Shown: one piece after another, positions 1 through 5,987 of the stretch
Layout of the letters: each line of letters starts with the position of its first letter
Numbering within the stretch: the first letter of the stretch is position 1
From: Actinomycetota bacterium
Lineage (GTDB): Bacteria > Actinomycetota > Actinomycetes > S36-B12
NCBI GenBank assembly: GCA_016870425.1
Contig: VGBQ01000082.1
Coordinates: forward strand, 1-10,626
Direction: 5' to 3'
DNA: 10,626 bases
The notes under the pieces: generated by a model
Database searches by the model: none
What the model saw: only the letters and a program-made list of their open reading frames with translations
Told to the model about the DNA's origin: nothing
Program-made: the position numbers and the translations under genes

Positions 1-1050
1 GACTTCGGTCGCACAGAGGTCCGCAACTTCCTCGTGGCCAATGCGGTCTACTGGTGCGAGGAGTTCCACGTCGATGGCCTCCGCGTCGATGCTGTGGCTT
101 CCATGCTCTACCTCGACTACTCGCGCGAGCCCGGCCAGTGGAGCCCCAACGCCTTCGGCGGCCGCGAGAATCTCGATGCCGTGGCCTTCCTCCAGGAGAT
201 GAACGCCACCGTCTACAAGCGCGTGCCCGGCGTCGTCACCATCGCCGAGGAGTCCACCGCGTGGCCCGGTGTCACCCGGCCCACCTACCTGGGTGGCCTC
301 GGCTTCGGCCTCAAGTGGAACATGGGCTGGATGCACGACTCACTGGGCTACATGCAGCGCGAGGCGGTGCATCGGCAGTACCACCACAACGAGATGACCT
401 TCTCGATGATGTACGCGTACAGCGAGCACTTCGTGCTGCCGCTCTCGCACGATGAGGTGGTCCATGGCAAGGCCTCGCTCATCGGCAAGATGCCCGGGGA
501 TCGCTGGCAGGAGCTGGCCAACCTGCGCGCCTACCTGGGCTACATGTGGGCTCACCCGGGCCGCAAACTGCTCTTCATGGGCGCCGAGTTTGCGCAGTCC
601 TCGGAGTGGAATGCCGATGCAGGCCTGGAGTGGTGGCTCATGCAATTCGATGAGCACGCAGGAGTCGCGAGGGCCGTACGCGACATCAATGCGGCGTACC
701 GCGCGACCCCGGCTCTGTGGCAGAGGGATGACGACCCTGCCGGCTTCGAGTGGATCGACGCCAACGACGCCGAGTCCAACGTCTTCAGTTGGATTCGCTG
801 GGATGACGAGGGCCGACCCCTGGTCAGCCTGTCGAACATGTCGGCACTCCCCCGCGAGGGCTACCTCATGGGCATGCCCACGAGCGGGGTGTGGCACGAG
901 ATCCTCAACACCGACGCGCTCGAGTACGGCGGTAGCGGTGTGGGCAATCTCGGGGCCGTGACCGCGATCAGCGAGCCCTGGCACGGCCGACAGGCGAGCG
1001 CTCGCGTGACACTGCCGCCCCTGGCCACGATCTGGCTCCGCCCCGCCTAA
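1..1050 (+). CDS. glgB: 1,4-alpha-glucan branching enzyme GlgB, C-terminal part (5' truncated)
   Basis: Forms alpha-1,6 branches in glycogen by cutting an alpha-1,4 chain and transferring it; a cytoplasmic GH13 enzyme. The frame is open from base 1, giving 349 residues, roughly the last half of a protein usually near 730 residues. Visible GH13 motifs are DGLRVDAVAS with the nucleophile Asp at fragment residue 30, AEEST with the acid/base Glu around 83-84, and LSHDEVVHGK with the transition-state Asp at 151. The C-terminal all-beta domain follows from about residue 245 to the end at WLRPA. The N-terminal CBM48 and the first part of the barrel lie outside the window. The gene converges on the downstream minus-strand genes, and a long palindrome starts 17 nt after its TAA stop. 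Identification is secure; only the start is unknown. Confidence 0.97.
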   Translation, partial: DFGRTEVRNFLVANAVYWCEEFHVDGLRVDAVASMLYLDYSREPGQWSPNAFGGRENLDAVAFLQEMNATVYKRVPGVVTIAEESTAWPGVTRPTYLGGLGFGLKWNMGWMHDSLGYMQREAVHRQYHHNEMTFSMMYAYSEHFVLPLSHDEVVHGKASLIGKMPGDRWQELANLRAYLGYMWAHPGRKLLFMGAEFAQSSEWNADAGLEWWLMQFDEHAGVARAVRDINAAYRATPALWQRDDDPAGFEWIDANDAESNVFSWIRWDDEGRPLVSLSNMSALPREGYLMGMPTSGVWHEILNTDALEYGGSGVGNLGAVTAISEPWHGRQASARVTLPPLATIWLRPA

Positions 1051-1067
1051 CCCCCTCAACCCAGCCC

Positions 1068-1131
1068 CGTTCTTCTTACCGGTGTGGTCGCTAAGTCGCG
1101 GTCTGTAGCGACCACACCGGTAAGAAGAACG
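1068..1131. repeat. Long perfect palindrome (hairpin 1), 26-bp stem, 12-nt loop
   Basis: Bases 1068-1093 are the exact reverse complement of 1106-1131, with loop 1094-1105. The stem core reads CTTACCGGTGTGGTCGCTA and contains the 6-bp palindrome ACCGGT. It lies 17 nt after the glgB stop and 11 nt after the stop of the opposing DUF559 gene, so it could act as a bidirectional terminator. No U-tract follows on either strand. A near-copy lies at 2235-2298 on the other side of the DUF559 gene, which makes it a repeat as well as a possible terminator. Confidence 0.95.
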
Positions 1132-1142
1132 TCGGGCACTGA

Positions 1143-2156
1143 TCATGCGGCGCGTCGAAATGCGGCGAGGATCCTCCTCATGACCACCCAGGGGTCACTG
1201 GCGAGCTCGTCCCAAGTCCAACGAACGACGACCCAGCCTGCTTCCTCCAAGGCACGTTGGCGGGCGAGCTCGCGCCGCTTGGCCTCACGAACCTGCGCTG
1301 GCGAGTCGCCGTACTTAGTCAGCCCGTCCGCTTCCCCGATCACCTTTATCTCTGGCCAGCAGAAGTCCACTCGATAGTCGATGCCGTCCGAGCCGGTGAT
1401 CACCTGCTGGGTCAAGGGGGCCGGGAGACCGTACGCGATCATGTGCCCGCGAGACCAAGATTCGAGCGGTGACTCGGCGAGAGGGTCGACGTAGGGCATG
1501 GCTGCATCGACCGCCCGGATCCCGGTGCAGTGCCAAAAGCGCGGACGCATGCCCTCAATCAGCGAAATCGCGCCACCGGTGTTGAGCGCGCCGGCTCTCC
1601 TCGTGGCGGCATCGAGCAAGACGAGCGCTTCAGGAATGGGCAGGGACTGAGGCCTTGTACGACGCCCCGGTCGCATGCCCATCCGCACCGCATCGATGGC
1701 CGAATGCAGCACCGACGTCACCTTGATGCCCTGGACCATGGTGACGTCCTGGGGCCAGTCAGAGCACGGGCGAAGGATCGCACCGGTGCTGATGCGACCG
1801 CACCTCGCCACGTCGTCCGCGTGAATGAGGATCTCCACACCGTGGCGATCGTCATTCCAGCCACGCGGCTTCACGAAGGGGACCTCGTGGAGCATGAGAC
1901 CCGCCCTGCCGGTCACGGCCGCCCGGGCGCTGTCGAGTCCGGCGACGGCCCGGCGAATCGGGACCAGATCCGGCCACGCATCAGGGTCGGCCGGCGCTAC
2001 GGCGTAGACGTCTCGGCGCAGCCGGACGACCATGCCACGCTCCCAGGCCGCACGCAGTCTGCCGCGTGAAACGCCGGCGTCCTGAGCCTGGGCTAGACCA
2101 AACGACGAATCGCCAAATGCTCGCCGGAGTTCGCCCGCGGTGAGTGCGGTCTGCAT
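1143..2156 (-). CDS. AbiEi-like winged-helix plus DUF559 (Vsr-like nuclease fold) protein
   Basis: A protein of 337 residues from the chosen ATG. Residues about 1-55 (GELRRAFG through VSRGRLRAAWERGMVVRL to RRDVYAV) match the N-terminal winged helix of AbiEi-type antitoxins. A middle region of about 60-215 follows. The C-terminal domain of about 222-337 looks like DUF559 of the PD-(D/E)XK/Vsr superfamily: PLESWSR (Glu232), YRVDFCW (Asp264), GEADGLTKY (Glu275, Asp277, Lys281), then a basic helix and GWVVVRWTWDEL. The candidate metal-binding acids are therefore present. The frame stays open to a GTG at 2207 (17 extra residues), but the ATG at 2156 has GGAG about 13 nt upstream while the GTG has no ribosome site. 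No AbiEii toxin gene is adjacent, so a type IV toxin-antitoxin role is not supported. The biological role is unknown; DNA binding and cutting are inferred from the folds. A short near-palindrome, TGACGAGTCA, at 2194-2203 lies upstream. Confidence 0.85.
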   Translation of the reverse strand: MQTALTAGELRRAFGDSSFGLAQAQDAGVSRGRLRAAWERGMVVRLRRDVYAVAPADPDAWPDLVPIRRAVAGLDSARAAVTGRAGLMLHEVPFVKPRGWNDDRHGVEILIHADDVARCGRISTGAILRPCSDWPQDVTMVQGIKVTSVLHSAIDAVRMGMRPGRRTRPQSLPIPEALVLLDAATRRAGALNTGGAISLIEGMRPRFWHCTGIRAVDAAMPYVDPLAESPLESWSRGHMIAYGLPAPLTQQVITGSDGIDYRVDFCWPEIKVIGEADGLTKYGDSPAQVREAKRRELARQRALEEAGWVVVRWTWDELASDPWVVMRRILAAFRRAA

Positions 2157-2234
2157 TCGGCCCAAATTCTCCACGAGGTCACAATGCAACGATTGACGAG
2201 TCAGCACCGGAGGCTATCCACAGCCCCCGCCCCC

Positions 2235-2298
2235 CGTTGTTCTTACCGGTGTGGTTGCCAAGAGACCCCGGTTAGCGACCACACCGGTAAGAACAACG
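2235..2298. repeat. Long palindrome (hairpin 2), near-copy of hairpin 1
   Basis: Arms 2235-2260 and 2273-2298 pair over 26 positions around a 12-nt loop (2261-2272). Two positions are imperfect: T2256 opposite G2277, and C2259 opposite A2274. The right arm matches the right arm of the palindrome at 1068-1131 except at one base, and that base changes together with its partner (C1072-G1127 there, G2239-C2294 here). It starts 6 nt past the TAG stop of the minus-strand thioredoxin gene, so it may end that operon's transcript, although no U-tract follows. A C-rich run (2224-2235) lies on its left side. Confidence 0.93.
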
Positions 2299-2304
2299 AC
2301 ACGG

Positions 2305-3198
2305 CTAAAAGAGGGCGGACGCTAGCGCCACGCGCGCCGGCGCGACCGCTGGGTCGTCACCGGCGATGGCAAAGAGCCCGATGAGGCGCTCGCGGGCACG
2401 ATCCCGCTCATCCCCCGACGTGGCCTTGACCTCGGCGATGAGCGCGGCGAAGGCCGTCGGCCAGTCTCCGGCCGCAGCAGCCACGTCTGCGTCGCGCAGC
2501 GCGCCCGTCTCGTCGCCGCGCTCGAGTCGCACCTGCAACTCACACAGGGCGACCCCGGCTTGCGCATCGGCATCACCGGGCGTCGCCGCAAGCACGGCCC
2601 GATAGGCATCCGCCGCTGCGGCCCAGTCACCGGCTTCGATCGCGTCGTACGCGGCGACGAACCGTGGATCAACCGGCGGTTCCTCGTCGGCTTCCACCTC
2701 CGGCTCCGACGACGCCGGGGTCGCTCCTGCGACCGTGCCGTTGATGCCGTTCTCGGCCGCCACGCGCAGCAACTCGTCGATGTAGGCCCGCACCTGAGGC
2801 TCGGGCAGAGCCCCCTGAAACAGCGGAAGGGGCTGTCCGCTGATGACGGCGAAGACGCTCGGGATCGACTGCACCTGGAAGGCCGCGGCGATCTGCTGCT
2901 CGGCATCGACATCGACCTTGGCGAGCACGAATCGGCCGGCATACTCCGCCGCCAGCGTCTCGAGAATCGGCGAGAGCGTCTTGCAGGGACCGCACCAGGA
3001 GGCCCAGAGGTCGAGCACGACCGGCACGGTCTGACTCTGCATGATGACGTCGCGCTCGAAGGTCTGCGTGGTCACGTCGACGACGACCCCCGCGGGTGCG
3101 CCCGACATGGCGGACTGGCGGCGCTGCTCCGCCTCGCGCTGGGTCGCCAGGGCGCCGAGATCCACGGCGCCACGGAGGGGCAGGGACGACTGGCTCAC
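2305..3198 (-). CDS. Thioredoxin-domain protein with C-terminal TPR-like region (YbbN/CnoX-like)
   Basis: 297 residues. A poorly conserved N-terminal lead of about 35 residues precedes a thioredoxin fold (about 36-150) with WASWCGPCK (Cys69, Cys72) and the cis-proline loop SIPS (Pro113). An acidic, proline-containing linker (about 160-178) leads to helical TPR-like repeats (about 179-297) containing AYDAIEAGDWAAAADAYRAV. This matches the tetratricopeptide co-chaperone family of YbbN/CnoX, cytoplasmic proteins that protect or hand over unfolding clients. Unlike E. coli CnoX, both active-site cysteines are kept, so disulfide reductase activity is possible. The GTG at 3198 is supported by GGAGG (CCTCC at 3207-3211 on the plus strand) 8 nt upstream. 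It is the last gene of the thiolase-meaB-trx operon, 22 nt after the meaB stop. Family assignment is good; the in vivo role is inferred. Confidence 0.92.
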   Translation of the reverse strand: MSQSSLPLRGAVDLGALATQREAEQRRQSAMSGAPAGVVVDVTTQTFERDVIMQSQTVPVVLDLWASWCGPCKTLSPILETLAAEYAGRFVLAKVDVDAEQQIAAAFQVQSIPSVFAVISGQPLPLFQGALPEPQVRAYIDELLRVAAENGINGTVAGATPASSEPEVEADEEPPVDPRFVAAYDAIEAGDWAAAADAYRAVLAATPGDADAQAGVALCELQVRLERGDETGALRDADVAAAAGDWPTAFAALIAEVKATSGDERDRARERLIGLFAIAGDDPAVAPARVALASALF

Positions 3199-3220
3199 GG
3201 GGTGATCCTCCCATCCCCGA

Positions 3221-4141
3221 TCACTGCCCCGGGATCAGCCCTTCGGCCGCGGCGAAGGAGCTGAGGCGACCGTCGGCGACCGCGTCGACGATCTCCGGCG
3301 AGAGTCGCTCAGCGATCTGCGACCGGGATCGCCCCACGGCTAGGGCAAGCACCTCGGCTGCCGCCCGCGCCCGGCGCCGCTGCCAGCCCCGCTCGCCCTC
3401 GTCGAGCCACGCACGTCGCTGGTCGAGCGCGGCCATGAGATCGGCTACTTCCCCCCGCGCGGCGACGGACGTCACGACGAGCGGCGCCCACCCGTCAACG
3501 GGGCCGCCCAGACGCAGCATCTGGCGCACATCGCGCGCCGTCGCCTCGGCCCCCTCGCGATCGGCCTTGTTGACACACACGATGTCAGCCACCTCGAGGA
3601 TCCCCGCCTTGGCTGCTTGTACGCCGTCGCCCATCCCGGGAGCGAGGAGCACCACGGTGGCATCGGCGGTCGCGGCGACGTCTACCTCGGATTGGCCGAC
3701 CCCCACGGTCTCGATGAGCACCACCTCGAAGCCGGCGGCCTCGAGCACGCGCACGGCCTGCGGGGTCGCCGCCGCCATGCCGCCTAGGTGGCCGCGCGAT
3801 GCCATCGACCGGATGAAGACGTCGGGGTCGGTGGCGTGCTCCTGCATGCGGATGCGGTCGCCCAACAGCGCTCCCCCCGTGAAGGGCGAACTCGGGTCGA
3901 TGGCGAGCACCCCGACGCGCCTACCGCGTGCACGGTAGGCGCCCACGAGCGCGGACGTGACAGTGGACTTGCCGACACCCGGCGAGCCCGTGAGGCCAAC
4001 GACGTACGCCGGCGACCGGGGAGGCAGGGCGGCGAGAGCTTCCGGCAGTTCGGGAGCGCCGTCCTCTACCCACGAGATGAGTCGGGCGACGGCACGGGCC
4101 TCACGCGCTGCGACGCGCGCGACAATCTCGTCCGTCTCCAT
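3221..4141 (-). CDS. meaB: MeaB/ArgK-family G protein (acyl-CoA mutase chaperone)
   Basis: 306 residues, normal for MeaB. These GTPases gate cofactor loading and protect adenosylcobalamin-dependent acyl-CoA mutases such as methylmalonyl-CoA mutase or ethylmalonyl-CoA mutase. Motifs: Walker A GSPGVGKST (52-60), the family signature IDPSSPFTGGALLGDRIRM (81-99), RSMASRGHLGG (111-121), the Walker B/switch ETVGVGQSE (144-152) and NKAD (191-194) for guanine recognition. The C-terminal tail of about 250-306 would form the dimerisation arm. The ATG at 4141 follows the thiolase stop by 16 nt with no obvious Shine-Dalgarno sequence, suggesting translational coupling. No mutase gene is in the window, but thiolase, epimerase and Ccr nearby fit the assignment. 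Older databases may call it a LAO/AO transport ATPase. Confidence 0.96.
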   Translation of the reverse strand: METDEIVARVAAREARAVARLISWVEDGAPELPEALAALPPRSPAYVVGLTGSPGVGKSTVTSALVGAYRARGRRVGVLAIDPSSPFTGGALLGDRIRMQEHATDPDVFIRSMASRGHLGGMAAATPQAVRVLEAAGFEVVLIETVGVGQSEVDVAATADATVVLLAPGMGDGVQAAKAGILEVADIVCVNKADREGAEATARDVRQMLRLGGPVDGWAPLVVTSVAARGEVADLMAALDQRRAWLDEGERGWQRRRARAAAEVLALAVGRSRSQIAERLSPEIVDAVADGRLSSFAAAEGLIPGQ

Positions 4142-4157
4142 CAGGCGCCCGGCCCCG

Positions 4158-5339
4158 TCAGGAACTCGGCACGCTGAGGATCAGCGCATCACCCTGACCG
4201 CCACCGCCGCACAGCGCAGCTGCGCCAATGCCACCGCCCCGTCGGCGCAACTCGAGCGCGAGGTGCAAGGCGATGCGCGCACCAGACATGCCCACCGGGT
4301 GGCCGAGGGCGATGGCACCGCCGTCGACGTTGACGATGTCTTCGTCTACCCCTAGGGCACGCGTCGACACGATTCCGACGGCCGCGAAGGCCTCGTTGAT
4401 CTCGATCAGGTCGAGGTCGGAGACAGCGATCCCCTGCTTCTCGCAGGCGCGCTTGATGGCATTGGCCGGCTGCTCGTGCAACGACGCATCTGGTCCGGCC
4501 ACCACTCCATGAGCCCCGACCTCGGCAAGCCATGGAAGGCCGAGCTCCTGCGCCTTGGCCTTGCTCATCACGACGACGGCGGCCGCGCCGTCGGAGATCT
4601 GCGACGCCGACCCTGCGGTGATGGTGCCGTCCTTGGCGAAGGCGGGGCGGAGTCCGGCCAGGCTCTCGACCGTGGTGTCGGCGCGGATGCCTTCGTCCTG
4701 CGAGAAGAGGATGGGATCGCCCTTACGCTGCGGGATCGGCACCGCGACGATCTCCTCGTCGAAGATTCCGTTGGCAGCAGCCTTGGCGGCGAGCTGGTGC
4801 GAGCGCGCGGCGAACGCGTCCTGGTCCTCGCGGGTCAGGCCGTGCCGGGCGTTGTATCGCTCAGTGGACTCGCCCATCGCGCAGTCATCGAATGCGCAGG
4901 TGAGCGCGTCGTAGGCCATCGAGTCCACGGCCTTCCAGTCGCCGTACTTCACGCCTTCGCGCGATCCCATGAGCAGGTGCGGCGCATTGGTCATCGACTC
5001 CATGCCACCGGCGACGATGATGTCGAACTCGCCGGCGCGGATCAGCTGGTCTGCCAGTGCGATCGCGTCAAGGCCGGACAGGCACACCTTGTTGATGGTC
5101 AGGGCCGGCACGTCCATCCCGATGCCCGCCTTGACGGCGGCCTGGCGGGCGGTGATCTGGCCCGTGCCCGCCTGCAGAACCTGGCCCATGATCACGTAGT
5201 CGACCTGCTCGGGAGCAACGCCGGCGCGCTCCAGCGCGCCCTTGATGGCGAAGCCGCCGAGGTCGGCGGCCGAGAAGCCCTTCAGGGAGCCGAGAAGCCG
5301 ACCCATGGGGGTGCGGGCGCCGGCGACGATGACAGACAT
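4158..5339 (-). CDS. Acetyl-CoA acetyltransferase (biosynthetic-type thiolase)
   Basis: Condenses two acetyl-CoA to acetoacetyl-CoA, or the reverse; cytoplasmic. 393 residues, the standard thiolase length. It begins MSVIVAGARTPMGRLLGSL. The acyl-accepting Cys lies in NKVCLSG (about residue 86), followed by GGMESMTNAPHLL, NEAFA (about 314-318), the GHP motif ALGHPVGMSGARI with the catalytic His (about 346), and CGGGGQG with the second active-site Cys (about 376). The reading frame stays open upstream to 6011, but that stretch is antisense to the epimerase and has no thiolase similarity. The ATG at 5339 has GGAGG (CCTCC at 5344-5348 on the plus strand) close upstream. It is the first gene of the operon with meaB and the thioredoxin gene, and divergent from the epimerase. 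In an ethylmalonyl-CoA setting it would supply acetoacetyl-CoA for crotonyl-CoA formation; use in beta-oxidation is the alternative. Confidence 0.96.
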   Translation of the reverse strand: MSVIVAGARTPMGRLLGSLKGFSAADLGGFAIKGALERAGVAPEQVDYVIMGQVLQAGTGQITARQAAVKAGIGMDVPALTINKVCLSGLDAIALADQLIRAGEFDIIVAGGMESMTNAPHLLMGSREGVKYGDWKAVDSMAYDALTCAFDDCAMGESTERYNARHGLTREDQDAFAARSHQLAAKAAANGIFDEEIVAVPIPQRKGDPILFSQDEGIRADTTVESLAGLRPAFAKDGTITAGSASQISDGAAAVVVMSKAKAQELGLPWLAEVGAHGVVAGPDASLHEQPANAIKRACEKQGIAVSDLDLIEINEAFAAVGIVSTRALGVDEDIVNVDGGAIALGHPVGMSGARIALHLALELRRRGGGIGAAALCGGGGQGDALILSVPSS

Positions 5340-5405
5340 GGGACCTCCGAGGGGCACGGGGCGGGAGCCTTTGCCACGATGGGGCCACCCTAGCGAGGAG
5401 GCACC
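5340..5405. promoter_or_regulatory. Divergent intergenic region between thiolase and epimerase genes
   Basis: 66 bases separate two divergent start codons, so both promoters should lie here or run into the genes. Ribosome sites are clear: CCTCC at 5344-5348 (GGAGG for the thiolase) and GAGGAG at 5395-5400 (epimerase). A TAGGGT on the minus strand (5387-5392) fits the actinobacterial TAnnnT -10 pattern for the thiolase operon, but I see no convincing -35 for either direction. Confidence 0.4.
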
Positions 5406-5852
5406 ATGGGCAGTCCGCAGGCCGCACTCGGCCCGATCATCACCCGGATCGACCACGTGGGCATCGCCGTGGCCGACCTCGACGAGGCGGTCGCGTTCTA
5501 CGCCAGCGCCTTCGGCCTCGCGGTCGTGCACGAGGAGATCAACGAGGAGCAGGGCGTCCGCGAGGCCATGCTGGCGGTCGGCGACTCCGGCTCCTGCATC
5601 CAGCTCCTCGCGCCGCTCTCGTCTGACTCGCCCATCGGGAAGTTCCTCGAGCGGAGCGGGCCGGGGATCCAGCAGATCGCCTACGGCGTCGACGACGTCG
5701 AGGTGGCCGCCGATCGACTGCGTGCGGCCGGGGTGCGCATGCTGTACGACGCCCCGAAGACCGGGACGGCGGGCTCCCTTGTGAACTTCGCCCATCCCAA
5801 GGACTGCGGCGGGGTCCTCATCGAACTCGTTCAGGCGGGCCCAGCTCACTGA
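5406..5852 (+). CDS. mce: Methylmalonyl-CoA (ethylmalonyl-CoA) epimerase
   Basis: Interconverts the 2R and 2S forms of methylmalonyl-CoA, and in the ethylmalonyl-CoA pathway also ethylmalonyl-CoA. It is a metal-dependent glyoxalase/VOC-fold enzyme. 148 residues, the normal length, with the two VOC halves (about 13-70 and 87-143). Metal ligands by comparison with the Propionibacterium enzyme (His12, Gln65, His91, Glu141): His17 in RIDHVGIAV, Gln66 in SCIQLLAP and Glu140 in GGVLIELV. The position matching His91 is Gln90 in GIQQIAYGV. The motif VNFAHPKDCGGVLIEL near the end is typical. The ATG at 5406 has GAGGAG 5 nt upstream. It is divergent from the thiolase-meaB-trx operon, a link that fits propionyl-CoA and ethylmalonyl-CoA metabolism. 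Identification is firm; the substrate range is inferred. Confidence 0.94.
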   Translation: MGSPQAALGPIITRIDHVGIAVADLDEAVAFYASAFGLAVVHEEINEEQGVREAMLAVGDSGSCIQLLAPLSSDSPIGKFLERSGPGIQQIAYGVDDVEVAADRLRAAGVRMLYDAPKTGTAGSLVNFAHPKDCGGVLIELVQAGPAH

Positions 5853-5857
5853 CCGTG

Positions 5858-5924
5858 AGGAGCCGCGGGGTACCACGCGTGGCGAGGACCCCTGTGGGCT
5901 CCTGTGACGCTTCCCCAGGGAGCC
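5858..5924 (+). terminator. Possible terminator or alternative hairpins after the epimerase gene
   Basis: Three related segments lie just after the epimerase stop: AGGAGCC (5858-5864), GGCTCCT (5897-5903) and GGGAGCC (5918-5924). The middle one can pair with either the first or the third, giving two mutually exclusive stems of 6-7 bp. A separate 10-bp palindrome, CCACGCGTGG, is at 5873-5882. There is no U-tract. A U-less actinobacterial terminator is the simplest reading; the pairing is by eye only. Confidence 0.3.
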
Positions 5925-5947
5925 GCACCTGCCAGCGCCCACGCCCG

Positions 5948-5975
5948 TTGACAGGCACCATGTGATCATTATGCT
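5948..5975 (+). promoter_or_regulatory. Promoter of the XRE/GcvT-like cassette, probably leaderless
   Basis: A perfect -35 hexamer TTGACA (5948-5953), a 16-base spacer and TATGCT (5970-5975), which fits the actinobacterial -10 pattern TAnnnT. The expected start of transcription, about 7 bases after the -10, falls at 5982, the A of the regulator's ATG. No Shine-Dalgarno sequence precedes that ATG, which agrees with a leaderless message. Confidence 0.75.
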
Positions 5976-5987
5976 GATCACATGGTG
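5956..5987. promoter_or_regulatory. Perfect 13-bp inverted repeat: probable operator of the XRE regulator
   Basis: CACCATGTGATCA (5956-5968) and TGATCACATGGTG (5975-5987) are exact reverse complements around the 6-base spacer TTATGC. The repeat covers the promoter spacer, the -10 box and the first two codons of the regulator gene. A dimeric HTH protein bound here would block RNA polymerase. Autorepression by the gene just downstream is the natural inference. A lone TGATCA half-site recurs at 6855-6860, before the second gene. Confidence 0.8.

Larger units (their letters stand above)
1068..2298 (-). mobile_element. Candidate palindrome-bounded unit carrying a DUF559 gene
   Basis: Two almost identical 64-base hairpins (1068-1131 and 2235-2298) bracket a single gene, and the unit of about 1.23 kb fills the space between the 3' ends of glgB and the thioredoxin gene. 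The gene product has a DNA-binding winged helix and a nuclease-like fold, so protein and DNA repeats could belong together, as RAYT transposases and REP palindromes do. The interior has lower G+C than the operon next to it: a hand count of the row from 1681 gives 37 of 60, against 44 of 60 for the row from 5461. No classical transposase, target-site duplication or simple linear terminal repeat was found. The alternative is an ordinary gene whose neighbours share a terminator family. Element status is inference. Confidence 0.35.

Noticed and set aside
1143..2207. DUF559 gene as the antitoxin half of a type IV AbiE system
   Set aside because: No AbiEii nucleotidyltransferase gene is adjacent, and the C-terminus is nuclease-like rather than the AbiEi C-terminal domain.
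1068..2298. Palindrome pair as a CRISPR or integron attC array
   Set aside because: There are only two copies 1.2 kb apart with a gene between, no regular spacers, no cas genes, no integrase and no attC-type asymmetric bulges.
2560..3264. Long plus-strand open frame opposite the thioredoxin gene
   Set aside because: It is the mirror of high-G+C coding sequence. The protein is Arg/Gly/His-rich with no domain, and the opposite strand has clear thioredoxin motifs.
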